Shown here: one piece after another, positions 48,476 to 58,800 of the stretch
How the letters are laid out: each line of letters opens with the position of its first letter
Numbering within the stretch: position 1 is the stretch's first letter
DNA from: Rhizomys pruinosus
Lineage: Eukaryota > Chordata > Mammalia > Rodentia > Spalacidae
Reading direction: 5' to 3'
NCBI GenBank assembly: GCA_009823505.1
Contig: VZQC01005068.1
Coordinates: 500,376-564,375 of the forward strand
Length of the DNA: 64,000 nucleotides
Position numbers and translations under genes: made by a program
The notes under the pieces: model-generated
Databases searched by the model: none
Seen by the model: only the letters and a program-made list of their open reading frames with translations
Told to the model about the DNA's origin: nothing

Positions 48476-48883
48476 TGTGCTGGAAAGCTTTAGTGTCAAC
48501 TTGACACACCTGGGTTGAGGGAGCCTCAATTGGGAAATTGGCTCTATTGGACTGGCCTGTGGCCACATCTGTGGAGTATTGTCTTGATTGTTGAGCAGTG
48601 TGGGAGGGCCTAGGCCACTATGGGTGGTGCCACCCTGGGCAGGTTGTTGTGTACCGTATAAAAGGGCAGGCTGGGCATGGGCCAGGGGAGCAAGCCAGTA
48701 AACAGCATTCCGCCATGGCCTGTGCTTCAGCTCCTGCCTCCAGGTTCCTGCCCTGAGTTCCTGCCTTGGGCTCTCTGAGTGATGAACTGTGACCCAGGAG
48801 ATGTAAACTGAATAAATCCTTCCCTCCCCAAGTTGGTGTCGGTCAGAGTGTTTTGTCACAGCAATGGAAGAGAAACTAGAACA
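48476..48883 (+). mobile_element. Solo MaLR-like LTR next to the RUNDC3B exon
   Basis: 408-bp LTR with TGTGCTGG...CTAGAACA ends and the perfect 5-bp duplication CCCAT (48,471-48,475 and 48,884-48,888). It has a TATA-like CGTATAAAAGG at about 48,656 and a GAATAAATCC polyadenylation-type signal at about 48,810. It is in the same orientation as the gene. It is the cleanest copy of the family at 3,580 and 22,003. Confidence 0.93.
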
Positions 48884-49120
48884 CCCATATTCTCTAAACC
48901 AAAAGGCTATTTGCCTTTCCACTGTGTTAACATTTGCACTGTTAATGCACAAGCAGTAGTGAACAGAACTGTTGGAGCCTTAGCACAAATTAAGGCATGG
49001 CATAAGTGATCACTGAATACTTAAAAAAAAAAAAAAAGCCCAGTTTCAATTAACAATGTCCACTAGGGGATAGTGAATATTTATTTATAATCAATTTAAG
49101 CTTTTAGGAATGGGTATTTT

Positions 49121-49267
49121 TTTTGTCTTTTTGAGACAATGTTTCCCTGTAGCCCCTGCTGTCCTGGAACTCACTGTAGACCAGGCTGGCCTTGAACTCA
49201 CAGAGGTCTGCCTGCCTCTGCGTCCTGAGTGCTGGGATTAAAGGACTGTACCACCACACCCAGCTTG
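49121..49267 (-). mobile_element. B1 SINE, reverse
   Basis: Complete reverse copy with the duplication ATGGGTATTTT at 49,110-49,120 and 49,269-49,279. Confidence 0.92.
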
Positions 49268-49304
49268 GATGGGTATTTTATACATATTAAGTACAAAATG
49301 GGAA

Positions 49305-49450
49305 ATATGGCAGATCGTGGTCATGTATTCCTATATTCTCAGAACAAGGGAGGCTAAGGCAGTAAGACTGAGGGTCTGAGACCAGCCTGGGTTACATAGA
49401 ACGTTCCGTCATCCTAGGTTATATAGTAAAACTCTGTCTCAAAAATGGGA
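49305..49450 (+). mobile_element. Old B1-like SINE
   Basis: GAGACCAGCCTGGGTTACATAG and AAACTCTGTCTCAAAAATGG. The head is diverged. Confidence 0.65.
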
Positions 49451-49604
49451 ACTATAAAACATTTCTGAAGCATATTGAAATGTTGTGGTTGCTTCAAGAA
49501 ATACACATAATTGTCCCAATTGTGAGCTGAACTAGGCACTTTTTTCCTATTATACTACTTTTCCTAGAAAGAAACTTATAAAATGTAATTTGTAAATTTA
49601 CTAG

Positions 49605-49700
49605 GGAGATAGATTAGTTAGTAAAGTACTTATCACATAAGTGTAGGGACCTGAGTCTGATAGCCAGAACTCACATAAAAGTCAAGCATGTGGGGGAACA
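49605..49700 (+). mobile_element. B4-like SINE head
   Basis: GTAAAGTACTTATCACATAAG and GACCTGAGTCTGATAGCCAG resemble a B4 head, cut by the L1 5' end. Confidence 0.45.
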
Positions 49701-49702
49701 GG

Positions 49703-50040
49703 ATTTCCCAAGACCACCTGAAGCACAGGTAGGAGCTGGGTGCTTTAGCCAGGTGGATTGTTTGCTTTGATTTTACTGTCTTTGGCTCAATTGGCTTGTG
49801 TGGTTATAGGGGCGGAGTTGTCCTCCCAGCTGGTATAAAAGGGGGGGGTCTGTGTGAGTCTTGAGATTGGGAATTTCCCAAGACCACCTGAAGCACAAGT
49901 AGGAGCTGAGTGCTTCAGCCCAGCAGATTGTTTAGTTTGATTTAATTGTCTTTGATTCCATTGGCTTGTATGGCTGTGGGGGCAGAGTTGTCCTCCCAGC
50001 TGGTATAAAGGGTGGGTATGTGTGAGTCTTGAGATCAGGA
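49703..50040 (+). repeat. Two tandem L1 promoter monomers (170 and 168 bp)
   Basis: Units start ATTTCCCAAGACCACCTGAAG at 49,703 and 49,873, and a partial third begins at 50,041. Each holds a TATA-like GGTATAAA and a G-rich motif. Tandem 5' UTR monomers driving transcription are known from mouse L1; these are of a different sequence. Confidence 0.88.
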
Positions 50041-50436
50041 ATTTCCCAAGACCACCTGAAGCACAGGTACCAAGGGCCCAGGCTAAAACAGGAATACCCA
50101 CCCACCCCACCCCACCCCACCAACTTGGATTGGAGAACCTTCAGAACAGAAAGAGAAGAGTGAGTTAGACTTCCAATAGAAAACCTAAAGCTTAGACAAG
50201 TCAACACTCCATAAGCAAAGAGAAAAGGAGAAAAGCAAATCAATGAAACAAACAAAAGGCATCTGAAGGATGCAAGCAAAGCAAGTCTTCAACACACTGA
50301 AGAGGCATTTGGGATTCACATTGGAATACAGGCAAAGAGAAACCCATATGCTGGGGAAAACAAGAAGAGACAACATAGGAAAGGTGCAGGATAATTCCAC
50401 ACCAAGTTCTACCAACCCTGTGGAAGATTCCTACAG

Positions 50437-50635
50437 TGAATGTTTTGAAGAATGTTCTGTGGGGTGCTGAGTAGAAAGTGTATTCTCTGGTATTAGGGTG
50501 GAATATTCAGTAGATGTCTGTGAGGTTCATTTGGTGTATCATATCATTCAGTTCAGATGTGTCTCTGTTTATTCTTTGACCTATTGACCTGTCCAAAGGG
50601 CTCAGTGAGGTATTGAAGTCCCCTACTATGAGGAA
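50437..50635 (-). mobile_element. Inverted L1 endonuclease segment
   Basis: On the minus strand it reads GGGGACTTCAATACCTCAC through CTTTCTACTCAGCACCCC. The flanking L1 text is on +. The left junction follows GATTCCTACAGTGAATG; the right junction precedes GAAGAGATAAAGAAAG. Confidence 0.8.
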
Positions 50636-50821
50636 GAGATAAAGAAAGAAATAAAAGCATTCCTGGAACTGAATGACAATGATAATACAACACAACAAAA
50701 CCTATTGGATACTTTAAAAGCAGTCCTAAGAGGGAAGTTTATAGCCCTGGGTGCCTACATTAGAAAAACAGAAAGAGCACAACTGAATGATCTAACACTG
50801 CAGCTAAAAGCACTTGAGAGA

Positions 50822-50822
<1 letters not shown>

Positions 50823-50868
<46 letters not shown>
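50823..50868 (+). repeat. 46-bp A homopolymer inside L1
   Basis: Sits between CACTTGAGAGAC and AGAGCAGAAATCAATG. The L1 copy at 575-645 has about 45 non-homopolymer bases here. Confidence 0.85.
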
Positions 50869-50869
<1 letters not shown>

Positions 50870-53104
50870 AAAAAATAGAGCAGAAATCAATGAAATAGCG
50901 AAACAAAGAAAGCAATACAAAAAAATAATGAATCCATAAGTTGGTTCTTTGAGCGGATAAACATGATGCAAAGACCTCTAGCCCTAGTTAACCAAAATAA
51001 AGAAGGAACACTCCAAATCAATAGAGTCCATGATGTGAAAAGGGAAATATCACAAAGACAATGAAAAGATCCAGAAAAATCATACGGGAATACTTCAAAC
51101 AACCTATACTCTACTAAGTTGAAAAACCTAGAGAAATGGACGAATATCTGAAAATCCTGAGATCATCAAAGCTCAACCAAGAAGAGCTCAACGCTTAAAC
51201 AGACCCATAATATATGAAAAAGAAGAAGTTGAAGATGTAATAAGAAAACCTCCCAACTAAAAAAAGTCAGGCCCAGACGGTTTCTTGGCAGAATTCTATA
51301 AAACATTTCAAAAAGACTTACAACCATTATTACTGAAATTGTTAGAAGGATACAAACAGAGGGAATTCTCCAAATTCCTCTATGAAGCCATCATCACTCT
51401 ATTACCAAAACCAGGCAAAGATACAACCAAAAGGAGAGAACTATAGACCCTCTCCCTAATGAACACAGATTCCAAAATTCTAAACAAGGATACTGGCAAA
51501 TCACGTACAGACCACATCAAGAAGAACATCCATCATGACCATTTGGATTATACCCGAGATGCAGGGATGGTTCAACATATGAAAATCAAAAATATCAATA
51601 TCATCAAGCATATAAATGGACTGAAAGACAAAAACATAAAATCATCTCAATTCATGTGGAAAAAGCCTTGACAAAATCCAGCCATCCCTTCATGCTTAAA
51701 GTCCTGGAGGGAATTGGATTGGAGGGATCATTCCTCAATGTAATCAAGCCATATACAGGAAACCCACAGCAATATCATCCTAAATGGGGAATGACAGAAG
51801 CATCCTTTAAAGGTAGAACTTTGCAAGACTGCCCCCCCATTACTACTTCTTCAGTATAGGCTTGAAAAACTTGAAAAAACTGCTAGGCATAAGGCAAGAA
51901 AAGGAAATTAAAGAGTACTAATTGGAAAAGAGGAAGTCAAGCTATCCCTTTTTGCTGATGATATAAATTTACCTAAAAGAGACAAAAAACATCCACCAGA
52001 AAACTCCTAGAACCGATTAAGACCGCTCAGCAAAATGGTAGGATAAAAAATTAACTAGGAATAAATCAGTCAGCCTATTTCTTTACACCAACAAAAGCAA
52101 CTGAATGAAGAATTAAAAGAGACCTTCCCACTCACAATAGCGCTCAAAAATAATAAATACCTAGCAATAACCAAACCAACAAGAACACCAAAGATACTCT
52201 ACAACAAAAAATGTTAAAACCCTGAAAAAGGAAATTGAAGAAGACATCAGAAGATGGAAAACCTCCCATGCTCATGGATTGGGGAAAATTAATATAGTAA
52301 AAATATCCATTCTACCCCAAACTCTTCGGATAGGATTTAATGCCAATCCCAATTAAAATCCCAAAGAGTTTCTTCACAGGGTTGGTAAAAAAAGTCCTTA
52401 ATTTCATTTGGAAAAACAAAAGACCCCGCAATAGCCTAACACACCTGAGTTGAAAAGAGCCATACAGGTGGGGAGATCTATACCAGACTCAAACTATACT
52501 ACAGGGCTATAGTCATGAGAAACAGGGGTACTGGCACAAACCAGACCTGTGACCCAGTGACAAACAAGACTGCAGATCCCAAACTTGACACATACCTTCA
52601 CTCAATCTCTATTGACAAGGGGTGATAGAACCCAATGGAGGAAACGACGCAGCTTCAGCAAGTGGTTGTTGGCAAAACTGGATTCAACACCTGCAGAAGA
52701 ATGAAAGTTACAACCCCTACCTGCTCACCCTGTATAAAAAAGCTCAACTTCCAGATGGAATAAAGACCTTCAAAGGGAAACCACCAAACTTGAAGGCGCT
52801 TTAGAGAAAAAGTTGCTCCCAGATCATCTACAAGACGTAGGTATAGCGAATAAGACTTCACCTAAATTAGAAGCCAGCTGTGCAAGTATTACACGGTACG
52901 TACTAATTGACAAGAGGGATCCTCATTACACTCAATTATGCTCAGTTACTTTGCATAACAACAAAAAAAAAATAAAAAAAAAAAAAAAAACAATGGCAGA
53001 AGTGCAAGGGAAATCTTTGTACTGGCTCGACACAAGGACCTGGGCAAGTATATCATGGAAAATTTACAAGTTATCTGATATCTCCCTCCCCTGGGCTCAT
53101 TAAG

Positions 53105-53525
53105 GTTGTTTCTGTGAGTTATCTTTAGCTCTGGAAGTTTTGGGATATTGCAGTGTTTCCTACCTTACCTATCTCTGCACAGTTCCAGACCCTGATGGCC
53201 CTCTTTCTTTGAGGTTTTGAGCAAAATGTCCCACCTCTAGTTTACTGGTTGAAACAAACCAGAGCTCTGCTGCCCCTGGTAGGAGACAAGGTGGCTCACT
53301 CCTCCCCCCTCCCTCTCCCCACCACTTCCTCTGACCCCATAGATACGTAGCTTTTAATATATCACAACAAACATTTTTGATGTCCATAAATAAAACTGAG
53401 TCTTTCTCCCGGACCTTCTCTCTGAGTCCCTTTCTTCCATTCCTCTTAGGATGACTTCCCGTGGTTCCCTCCCTCTTCATGCCAGACCTGCCCTAGGAAC
53501 TGTCAGCCTCGCAGAGTAGACAACC
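53105..53525 (+). mobile_element. Possible retroviral-type LTR (unnamed)
   Basis: GC-richer than its surroundings, with a C/T tract (CTCCCCCCTCCCTCTCCCC) followed by AATAAA at 53,389 and a pyrimidine-rich stretch with TCTCCCGGACC, as in R/U5 regions. I cannot define TG...CA ends or a target duplication. Alternatively it is part of the L1 3' UTR. Confidence 0.35.
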
Positions 53526-53933
53526 ACTGAGGGCTTCAGCCTCTAAAAGCTGCTGCCTGGTTCTCGCAGGGAGAAATAGTATGCCTAGTGGCACGCGCAT
53601 AACTTAAAGACCAAAAAGACAAATATATACTTTAAACCATACAATTCCGTTCTTTAACCCAGTCTTTCTCGCCTTTTTGTTTTACCCTCCCCATTTGTAT
53701 TGCTCCAACAGATGTCTATATAGTCATTACATATGCATTCAAAATTCTGTACCTCTGAGAATAAACGTACGTTAGTCCATCCAAAAACTGCTTAGGAATT
53801 CACACTTTCATCCTTTAATTTTATACTACCCTAAAATATGACTACATGCCTTCCTCAATCCTAAAAAAACAGTAATCATAGAGTCTGAAAATTACGTGAT
53901 AGGTCGATTCTAGAGTCCATTAAAAGATTCACA

Positions 53934-54586
53934 TTATAAATGCCAACAGTTTATTAAGAATAAAAAGAAATATACATTATTAATGTTCATCTTGCCTTTC
54001 AACTGTTTTAGGGTTCGGAATATTCGGTAGAGGTCTATGAGGTCCATTTGGTGTATCATATCGTTCAGTTCAGATGTCTCTCTGTTTATTTTTTGTCCTG
54101 TTGACCTATCCAAAGGACTCAGTGGGGTATTGAAATCTCCCACTATGAGTGTGCTGGGGTTAGTCTGTGACTTGTGGTCCTGGAGAATTGTCTTTATAAA
54201 GTTTGGTGCACCAGAATTTGGGGCATATATATTCATAATTGTGAAATCTTCTTGGTGGATTGTTCCTTTAATAAAAATGTAATGGCCTTCTTTTTTTCTT
54301 CTGATTTCTTTTACTTTGAAGTCTATTTTGTCTGATATTAAAATAGCAACTCCTGCTTTCTTTTTGGTACCATTTTCTTTGAATATTTTTTCCATCCTTT
54401 GACTTTAAGGTGGTGCCTATCCTTGAAGTTATGATGCATTTCTTGTAGACAGCATATAGATGGGTTCTGTTTCCTAATCCAATCTTCCAGTCTATGTCTT
54501 TTGATTGGGGAGTTTAGTCCATTAATATTTAAGGTTATAACTGATAGATGTGTGTTGCTTCCTTTTACCTTATTATCCATTTGCAT
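53934..54586 (-). pseudogene. L1 ORF2 endonuclease domain remnant
   Basis: The first frame (54,586-54,338) starts at ORF2 and carries ITLNINGLNSPIKRHRLEDW and the CCLQE box. The second, shifted frame (54,395-53,934) continues with FKVKEIRRKKEGHYIFIKGT, IVGDFNTPLSPLDRSTGQK and DMIHQMDLIDLYRIF before the deletion junction. The domain nicks target DNA in intact L1. Here it is frameshifted and lacks the C-terminal catalytic SDH region. Confidence 0.88.
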
Positions 54587-54624
54587 TTTTGGTCTAGGTT
54601 TTTACTTCTGCAGTTATGCTTTTA

Positions 54625-55440
54625 TTAATTTCTCTTTCTAGGTACCTGAAGATAGTTGCTCCTTTCTTCTGTCCTTTGAATTGCTTCAAGTATTCTCTGA
54701 AGGGTTGGTTTTCTGGACATGTATTCTTTCATCTTGTTTGTGTCATGGAAGATTTTTCTCTCTCCTTCAACTATAATCAACATTTTTGCTGGGTAGAGTA
54801 ACCTGGGTTGGCATCTATGGTCCTTTAACACTGGGAATGCTTTGCTCCACGTTCTTCTTGCTTTCCTAGTTTGCACTGAGAAGTCAGTTGTAATTCTGGT
54901 AGGTTTCCTCTTATATGTAACTTGTTGTTTTTCTCTTGTGGCTTTCAGAATTTTGTCTTTGTTTGGGGCGTCTAGCATTTTAACTATGATATGGCATGGA
55001 GAGTTTCTTTTCTGATCTTGTCTGTTTGGAGTTCTATGTGCTTCTTTTTTTAATTTTATTTATTTTTATGTGTATCAATGTACTGTCTGTATGGAGGTCA
55101 GAAGAGGGTGTCAGATTCCCCTGGAACTGGAGTTAAAGACGGTTCTCAGCCGCCATGTGGAAGAGCAGTCGGCGCTCTTAACCACTAGGCTATCTCTGCA
55201 GCCTACTATGTGCTTCCTCCATTCTTTTTCTGAGGCTTTTTCCATTCCTTTTCTCTTGATTGGATGAGTGTTTGATTTCCTTTTTCATTTCATCTTGTGA
55301 TTTCTTTAGTATTTCCACTTCCTTTTGGAGCTTCTCAATCTCTTCCTGTAGCTCTTTGCTTTGCTGGTTGGTTTCCTTTTCTTTTTCAGCATGGGATCTT
55401 TTCAGTGGTTCCACTTCCTTCGGTGGAGTTTGTCATTCTC
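54625..55440 (-). pseudogene. L1 ORF1 remnant, RRM missing
   Basis: 55,414-55,217 encodes a Glu/Lys-rich coiled coil (KELQEEIEKLQKEVEILKK), the ORF1p trimerisation stalk. 55,033-54,625 encodes the C-terminal domain (PTRITTDFSVQTRKARRTW, CQPRLLYPAKM). The RNA-recognition domain between them, about 100 residues, is absent, and a B3 SINE now sits near that joint. ORF1p is the L1 RNA chaperone; this copy is defective. Confidence 0.85.
55045..55205 (-). mobile_element. B3-type SINE, reverse, internally deleted
   Basis: Target duplication CTATGTGCTTC at 55,034-55,044 and 55,206-55,216. Two internal stretches (after ACTGTCTGTATG and after GCCGCCATGTGG) are missing. Confidence 0.88.
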
Positions 55441-55860
55441 TGTCTCTAAGCCCTTCTTGAGTTTTTCCCCAGGGGGATCCCACTGTAGGAATCTCCCACA
55501 GGGTTGGTAGAGCTTGGTGTGGAATATCCTGCACCTTTCCCATGTTGTCCCTTCTTTGTGTCCCTGGCATGTGGGTTTCTCTTTGCCTGAATTCCAATGT
55601 GAATCTCAAATACCTCTTTAGTGTGTTGAAAGCTTGCTTTGCTTGCCTTCTTCAGATGACTTTGTTGTTTCTTTGTTTGTTTGATTGCTTTGTGTTTCTC
55701 CTTGCTTATGGAGTGTTGACTTGTCTAAGTTTTAGGCTTTCTATTGGAAGTCTAACTCACTCTTCTCTTTCTGTTCTGAAAGTTCTCCAAAGAATCCACT
55801 TGGATATGCCCTCTGCAATTCTACTTGGGGGGGTGCGGGGGGGTATGCCTGTTTAGCCCG

Positions 55861-56220
55861 CTTCAGGTGGTCCTGGGAAATCCCCAATCTAAGCTCTGTG
55901 CACTCAAGTCTTCACAGTGGCAACAGCCCCACCTTTTATACCTGCTAACAGGACGACTCCACCCCCACAGCCACAAAAGATGATTGAATCAAACCAAACA
56001 ATCTGCCTGGCTGAAGCGCCCAGCTCCTACCTGTGCTTCAGGTGGTCCCTGGAAATACCAGATCTAAGCTCTGTGTACTCAAGTCTCACAGTGGCAACAG
56101 GCCCACTTTTTATACCAGCTAGCAGGACAACTCCACCCCCACAACCACACAAAATGATTGAATCAAACCAAACATTCTGCCTGGCTGAAGCACCCAGCTC
56201 CTACCTGCACTTCAGGTGGT
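55861..56220 (-). repeat. Tandem L1 promoter monomers (175 and 174 bp)
   Basis: Units recur from CTTCAGGTGGTCC at 55,861, 56,036 and 56,210 (third partial). They are the reverse complement of the 49.7-kb units and include the reversed TATA-like TTTATACC. Confidence 0.88.
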
Positions 56221-56282
56221 CCCAGGAAATCTCCTATCTAAGCTCTGCAGTCCTAATTCATTATTTTAAAATTGAAATTGCA

Positions 56283-56449
56283 GCCAGGCGTGGTGTGCAT
56301 GCCTTTAATCCCAGCACTCTGGAGGCAGAAGCAAGTGGATCTCTGTGAGTTCAAGGCCAGCCTGGTCTACATAGTGAGTTCCAGGACAGACAGAGCTACA
56401 GGGAGACCCTGTCTCAAAAAGGCCAAAAAATAAAATAAAATAAAAAAAT
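56283..56449 (+). mobile_element. B1 SINE
   Basis: Complete B1 with the 15-bp duplication AAAATTGAAATTGCA at 56,268-56,282 and 56,450-56,464. Confidence 0.94.
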
Positions 56450-56663
56450 AAAATTGAAATTGCATCTTAGTTGAGGTTGTATGTTTTGCTTTTATGTTTC
56501 CCTCAATGATTTAGAAATAATGTCTCAGGTTGTTTGGGTGAAGATTTAAAAAATTAGTTGAAATTTAGATGACTCTAATCTATACAAGTAAAAATTTGCA
56601 GTACATAAACTTTCTCACTTTCAAATTTAAAATAAGAACCATGAGTATAACAAGTATACTCTA

Positions 56664-56873
56664 GGGGCTGGAGAGATGGCTTAGTGGTTAAGAGCACCGA
56701 CTGCTCTTGCAGAGGACCCGGGTTCTATTCCCCACATGGCAGCTAAGAAATGTCTTTAACTCCAGTTCCAGGGGAATCTGACACCTTCTTCTGACCTCCA
56801 CAGCATTGCACGACACAGGTGTACCAACCTACATGCAGACAGTACACTCATACAGATAAAAAATAATTAAAAA
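56664..56873 (+). mobile_element. B2/B3-type SINE
   Basis: GGGGCTGGAGAGATGGCTTAG head, single body segment and the duplication AAGTATACTCTA at 56,652-56,663 and 56,874-56,885. A few bases are missing after GGTTCTATTCCC. Confidence 0.93.
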
Positions 56874-56885
56874 AAGTATACTCTA

Positions 56886-57636
56886 AACCCCTTCAATAGA
56901 GGCTGGAATATATAATTAGCATGTATCCAAAATGCAGAAAGTAACTGAGAAGTCAACAAACATTAGAAATGCAGTATGTTGACCAAAGCATGGGTGGACC
57001 AAAGAAACCTCAATCCTAGCTTCCCAACTCTCTTAATGAGGCTCTTGGGACTAATCCCAACAAAACAAGATATTGCCCAGCAGAAAGTTCATGTTTATTC
57101 TGTAAAGAACTGGTGGTGTTGGATATTAAAATGCCATGGAAAAGTCAAGTTCCAAGTCTTGTTTTTATATCTTCATTTCGAAAGCTCATGCCTAGCAAAT
57201 TCCAGTCAGTGGAGAGAGATCATTCATTTATTAGGTTACAAGAAGTCAATGGACAAAAATCTCTCTTTATTCATTGCAGTGAGAAGAACAAAGTATTTAA
57301 TCTACTCAATAAATCACACCTGTCAAGTGTCAGTATTGAAAGATTAAACAAATGCCTGAGGTGGGCAGGTTACTGAATCTGCCAGAGCTGCTATCTTGAG
57401 TCACTGTTAGCATATTTTGTGTTGTCATTCTATCTTGACATATGTGAAAGTAGCAGAATTGAAGCACCAAACATACCTGACAAACAAATCAGTATACTTG
57501 GGACCAAAACAGTTTTAGTTTTGTAATGCTATATAAAGGAGGAAATTTATTCTGACTACATTTTCAGAATTATACAGAATATAGTTTAAGCCATTGAAGA
57601 CAAATACACTGTAGAACAACAGTTTCAGAAGAAACC
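56886..57636. other. Unique intronic stretch with two overlapping open frames
   Basis: Frames of 123 codons (56,976-57,347) and 87 codons (57,113-57,376) overlap on +. I recognise neither product, and the composition (Ser, Lys, Leu-rich) looks like chance translation of AT-rich DNA. An exon or retrocopy is possible but unsupported. Confidence 0.3.
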
Positions 57637-57716
57637 GTGTGTGTGTGTGTGTGTGTGTGTGTGTCTGTGTGCACGTGTGTGTGTCTGTGTGTCTGTGTGT
57701 CTGTGTGTGTGTGTTA
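57637..57716. repeat. (TG)n microsatellite, compound
   Basis: About 80 bp of TG with periodic TCTG interruptions and one GCACG. Confidence 0.95.
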
Positions 57717-58404
57717 GGGATTGAAGTGGGCAAGCACTTTGCTACTTAGGTACACCTGTAATCACATTCTTTAAATTTAGTTCAGTTGATTAAATTGGAG
57801 TTCGATATCTCTATGCCTTTTAGACTTAAATTGTAGAAATTATCACTGTGGTGAATCCTAGTATTTCTAGGTTAAAATGAAATGCAGATCATTACCCTTT
57901 CTTGCCTGGTGCGAAGTTGAGCCTATTCCCCACTATCTAAATATAGCCTAACAATAAAGTATTTTTTAAATTTAAAATTATGTCCACAGCCTCTCCATCT
58001 CCAGTATATTCACAGTGTTTCTGTAGTGTCAGAGGTTCTGACATAGAATTTCTATACTTACTTGTGTTTCAGGCTGGAATCAACATTCATAGAATAATAT
58101 CTTCATGTAGGTAGACAACTTATTTCACTCTTTGCTAACGTCATCTCAGTCTTCCACATCTACTCTTGAGATAATCACTCACTTGCAGCATATTAAAAGT
58201 TTGTTGACAAAACAGTCCTCAATTTAATTATAAAAAGTAGCTACTGTTTCTGACTTTGTACAGGGTTTCCACTGTGCATTTTTAAGATTACAATTATTTA
58301 AAGCTCAAAAAAATCCACTCTTTATCTTTCTTTATTTTCTTAGCCTCAAAACTCGAGTCCTATACTGTTCTTCAGTTTTTTTTCTGCCTTGCAGAATATA
58401 GTCT
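57717..58404. other. Intronic stretch, nothing recognised
   Basis: No repeat heads or frames of note. Confidence 0.4.
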
Positions 58405-58800
58405 TTAAAATTTTTATTGAATATTTGAGAATTTTATACAATGTATTTTCATCATATTCAGACAGAAACTATGAATTCACAGCAGTTCTTATGACAGCAT
58501 GCGTAAGCCTTAAGCAAGCTCAAGGCAGACGAATTTCCAGACTAGAGGGGGATAGGAGATGGGTAAGAAGCCCCGACCCTAGCTGAGGACTACTGGCAAC
58601 TGGTAAGTGCTGGAAGAGGGAGAGTCAGTTTTCTTTAGTGTGATGCTTAGGCTCAAAGGTATTGACCCACACCAAAGTACATTTGGGGGCACAAATTAGA
58701 TTCTATATTCCTTAAAAATTAAGAATAGAGAACAGAAAGTTGGACAAGGGGAAACAAGGGGATGCAGATGGGAAAGGGGTCTGAATATGATGTCTGAAAA
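58405..58800 (+). mobile_element. Lx-like L1 3' UTR remnant
   Basis: CCCTAGCTGAGGACTACTGGC and GAGAGTCAGTTTTCTTTAGTG parallel 36,850-36,915. 58,801-59,104 is unremarkable. Confidence 0.6.

Larger units (their letters stand above)
49701..53085 (+). mobile_element. Rearranged L1 with 5' UTR, no ORF1
   Basis: Two promoter monomers (49,703-50,040), a 5' UTR body to about 50,436, a short inverted endonuclease piece (50,437-50,635), then ORF2 sense sequence from just after the endonuclease through reverse transcriptase (TTTGCTGATGAT near 51,950) to about 53,000. ORF1 is absent. Indels break all frames beyond about 70 codons. Confidence 0.8.
53610..56260 (-). mobile_element. L1, reverse, with 5' UTR monomers and large internal deletions
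   Basis: In L1 sense (right to left): tandem 5' UTR monomers (56,260-55,861), 5' UTR body, ORF1 (55,440-54,625), ORF2 endonuclease (54,586-54,006), then directly the 3' UTR (54,004 to about 53,610). The whole reverse transcriptase and C-terminal part of ORF2, about 2.9 kb, is missing. Confidence 0.8.

Noticed and set aside
49703..50045. Regularly spaced direct repeats suggesting a CRISPR-like array
   Set aside because: Units are about 170 bp, contiguous without spacers, and belong to an L1 5' UTR in a mammalian genome.
49787..50279. 107- and 115-codon minus-strand frames
   Set aside because: Antisense to the L1 promoter monomers; repeated peptide segments simply mirror the tandem units.
53169..53480. 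103-codon minus-strand frame in the LTR-like block
   Set aside because: Basic, Gly/Arg-rich translation of a C/T-rich tract. No domain, and it is antisense to AATAAA and other LTR-like signals.
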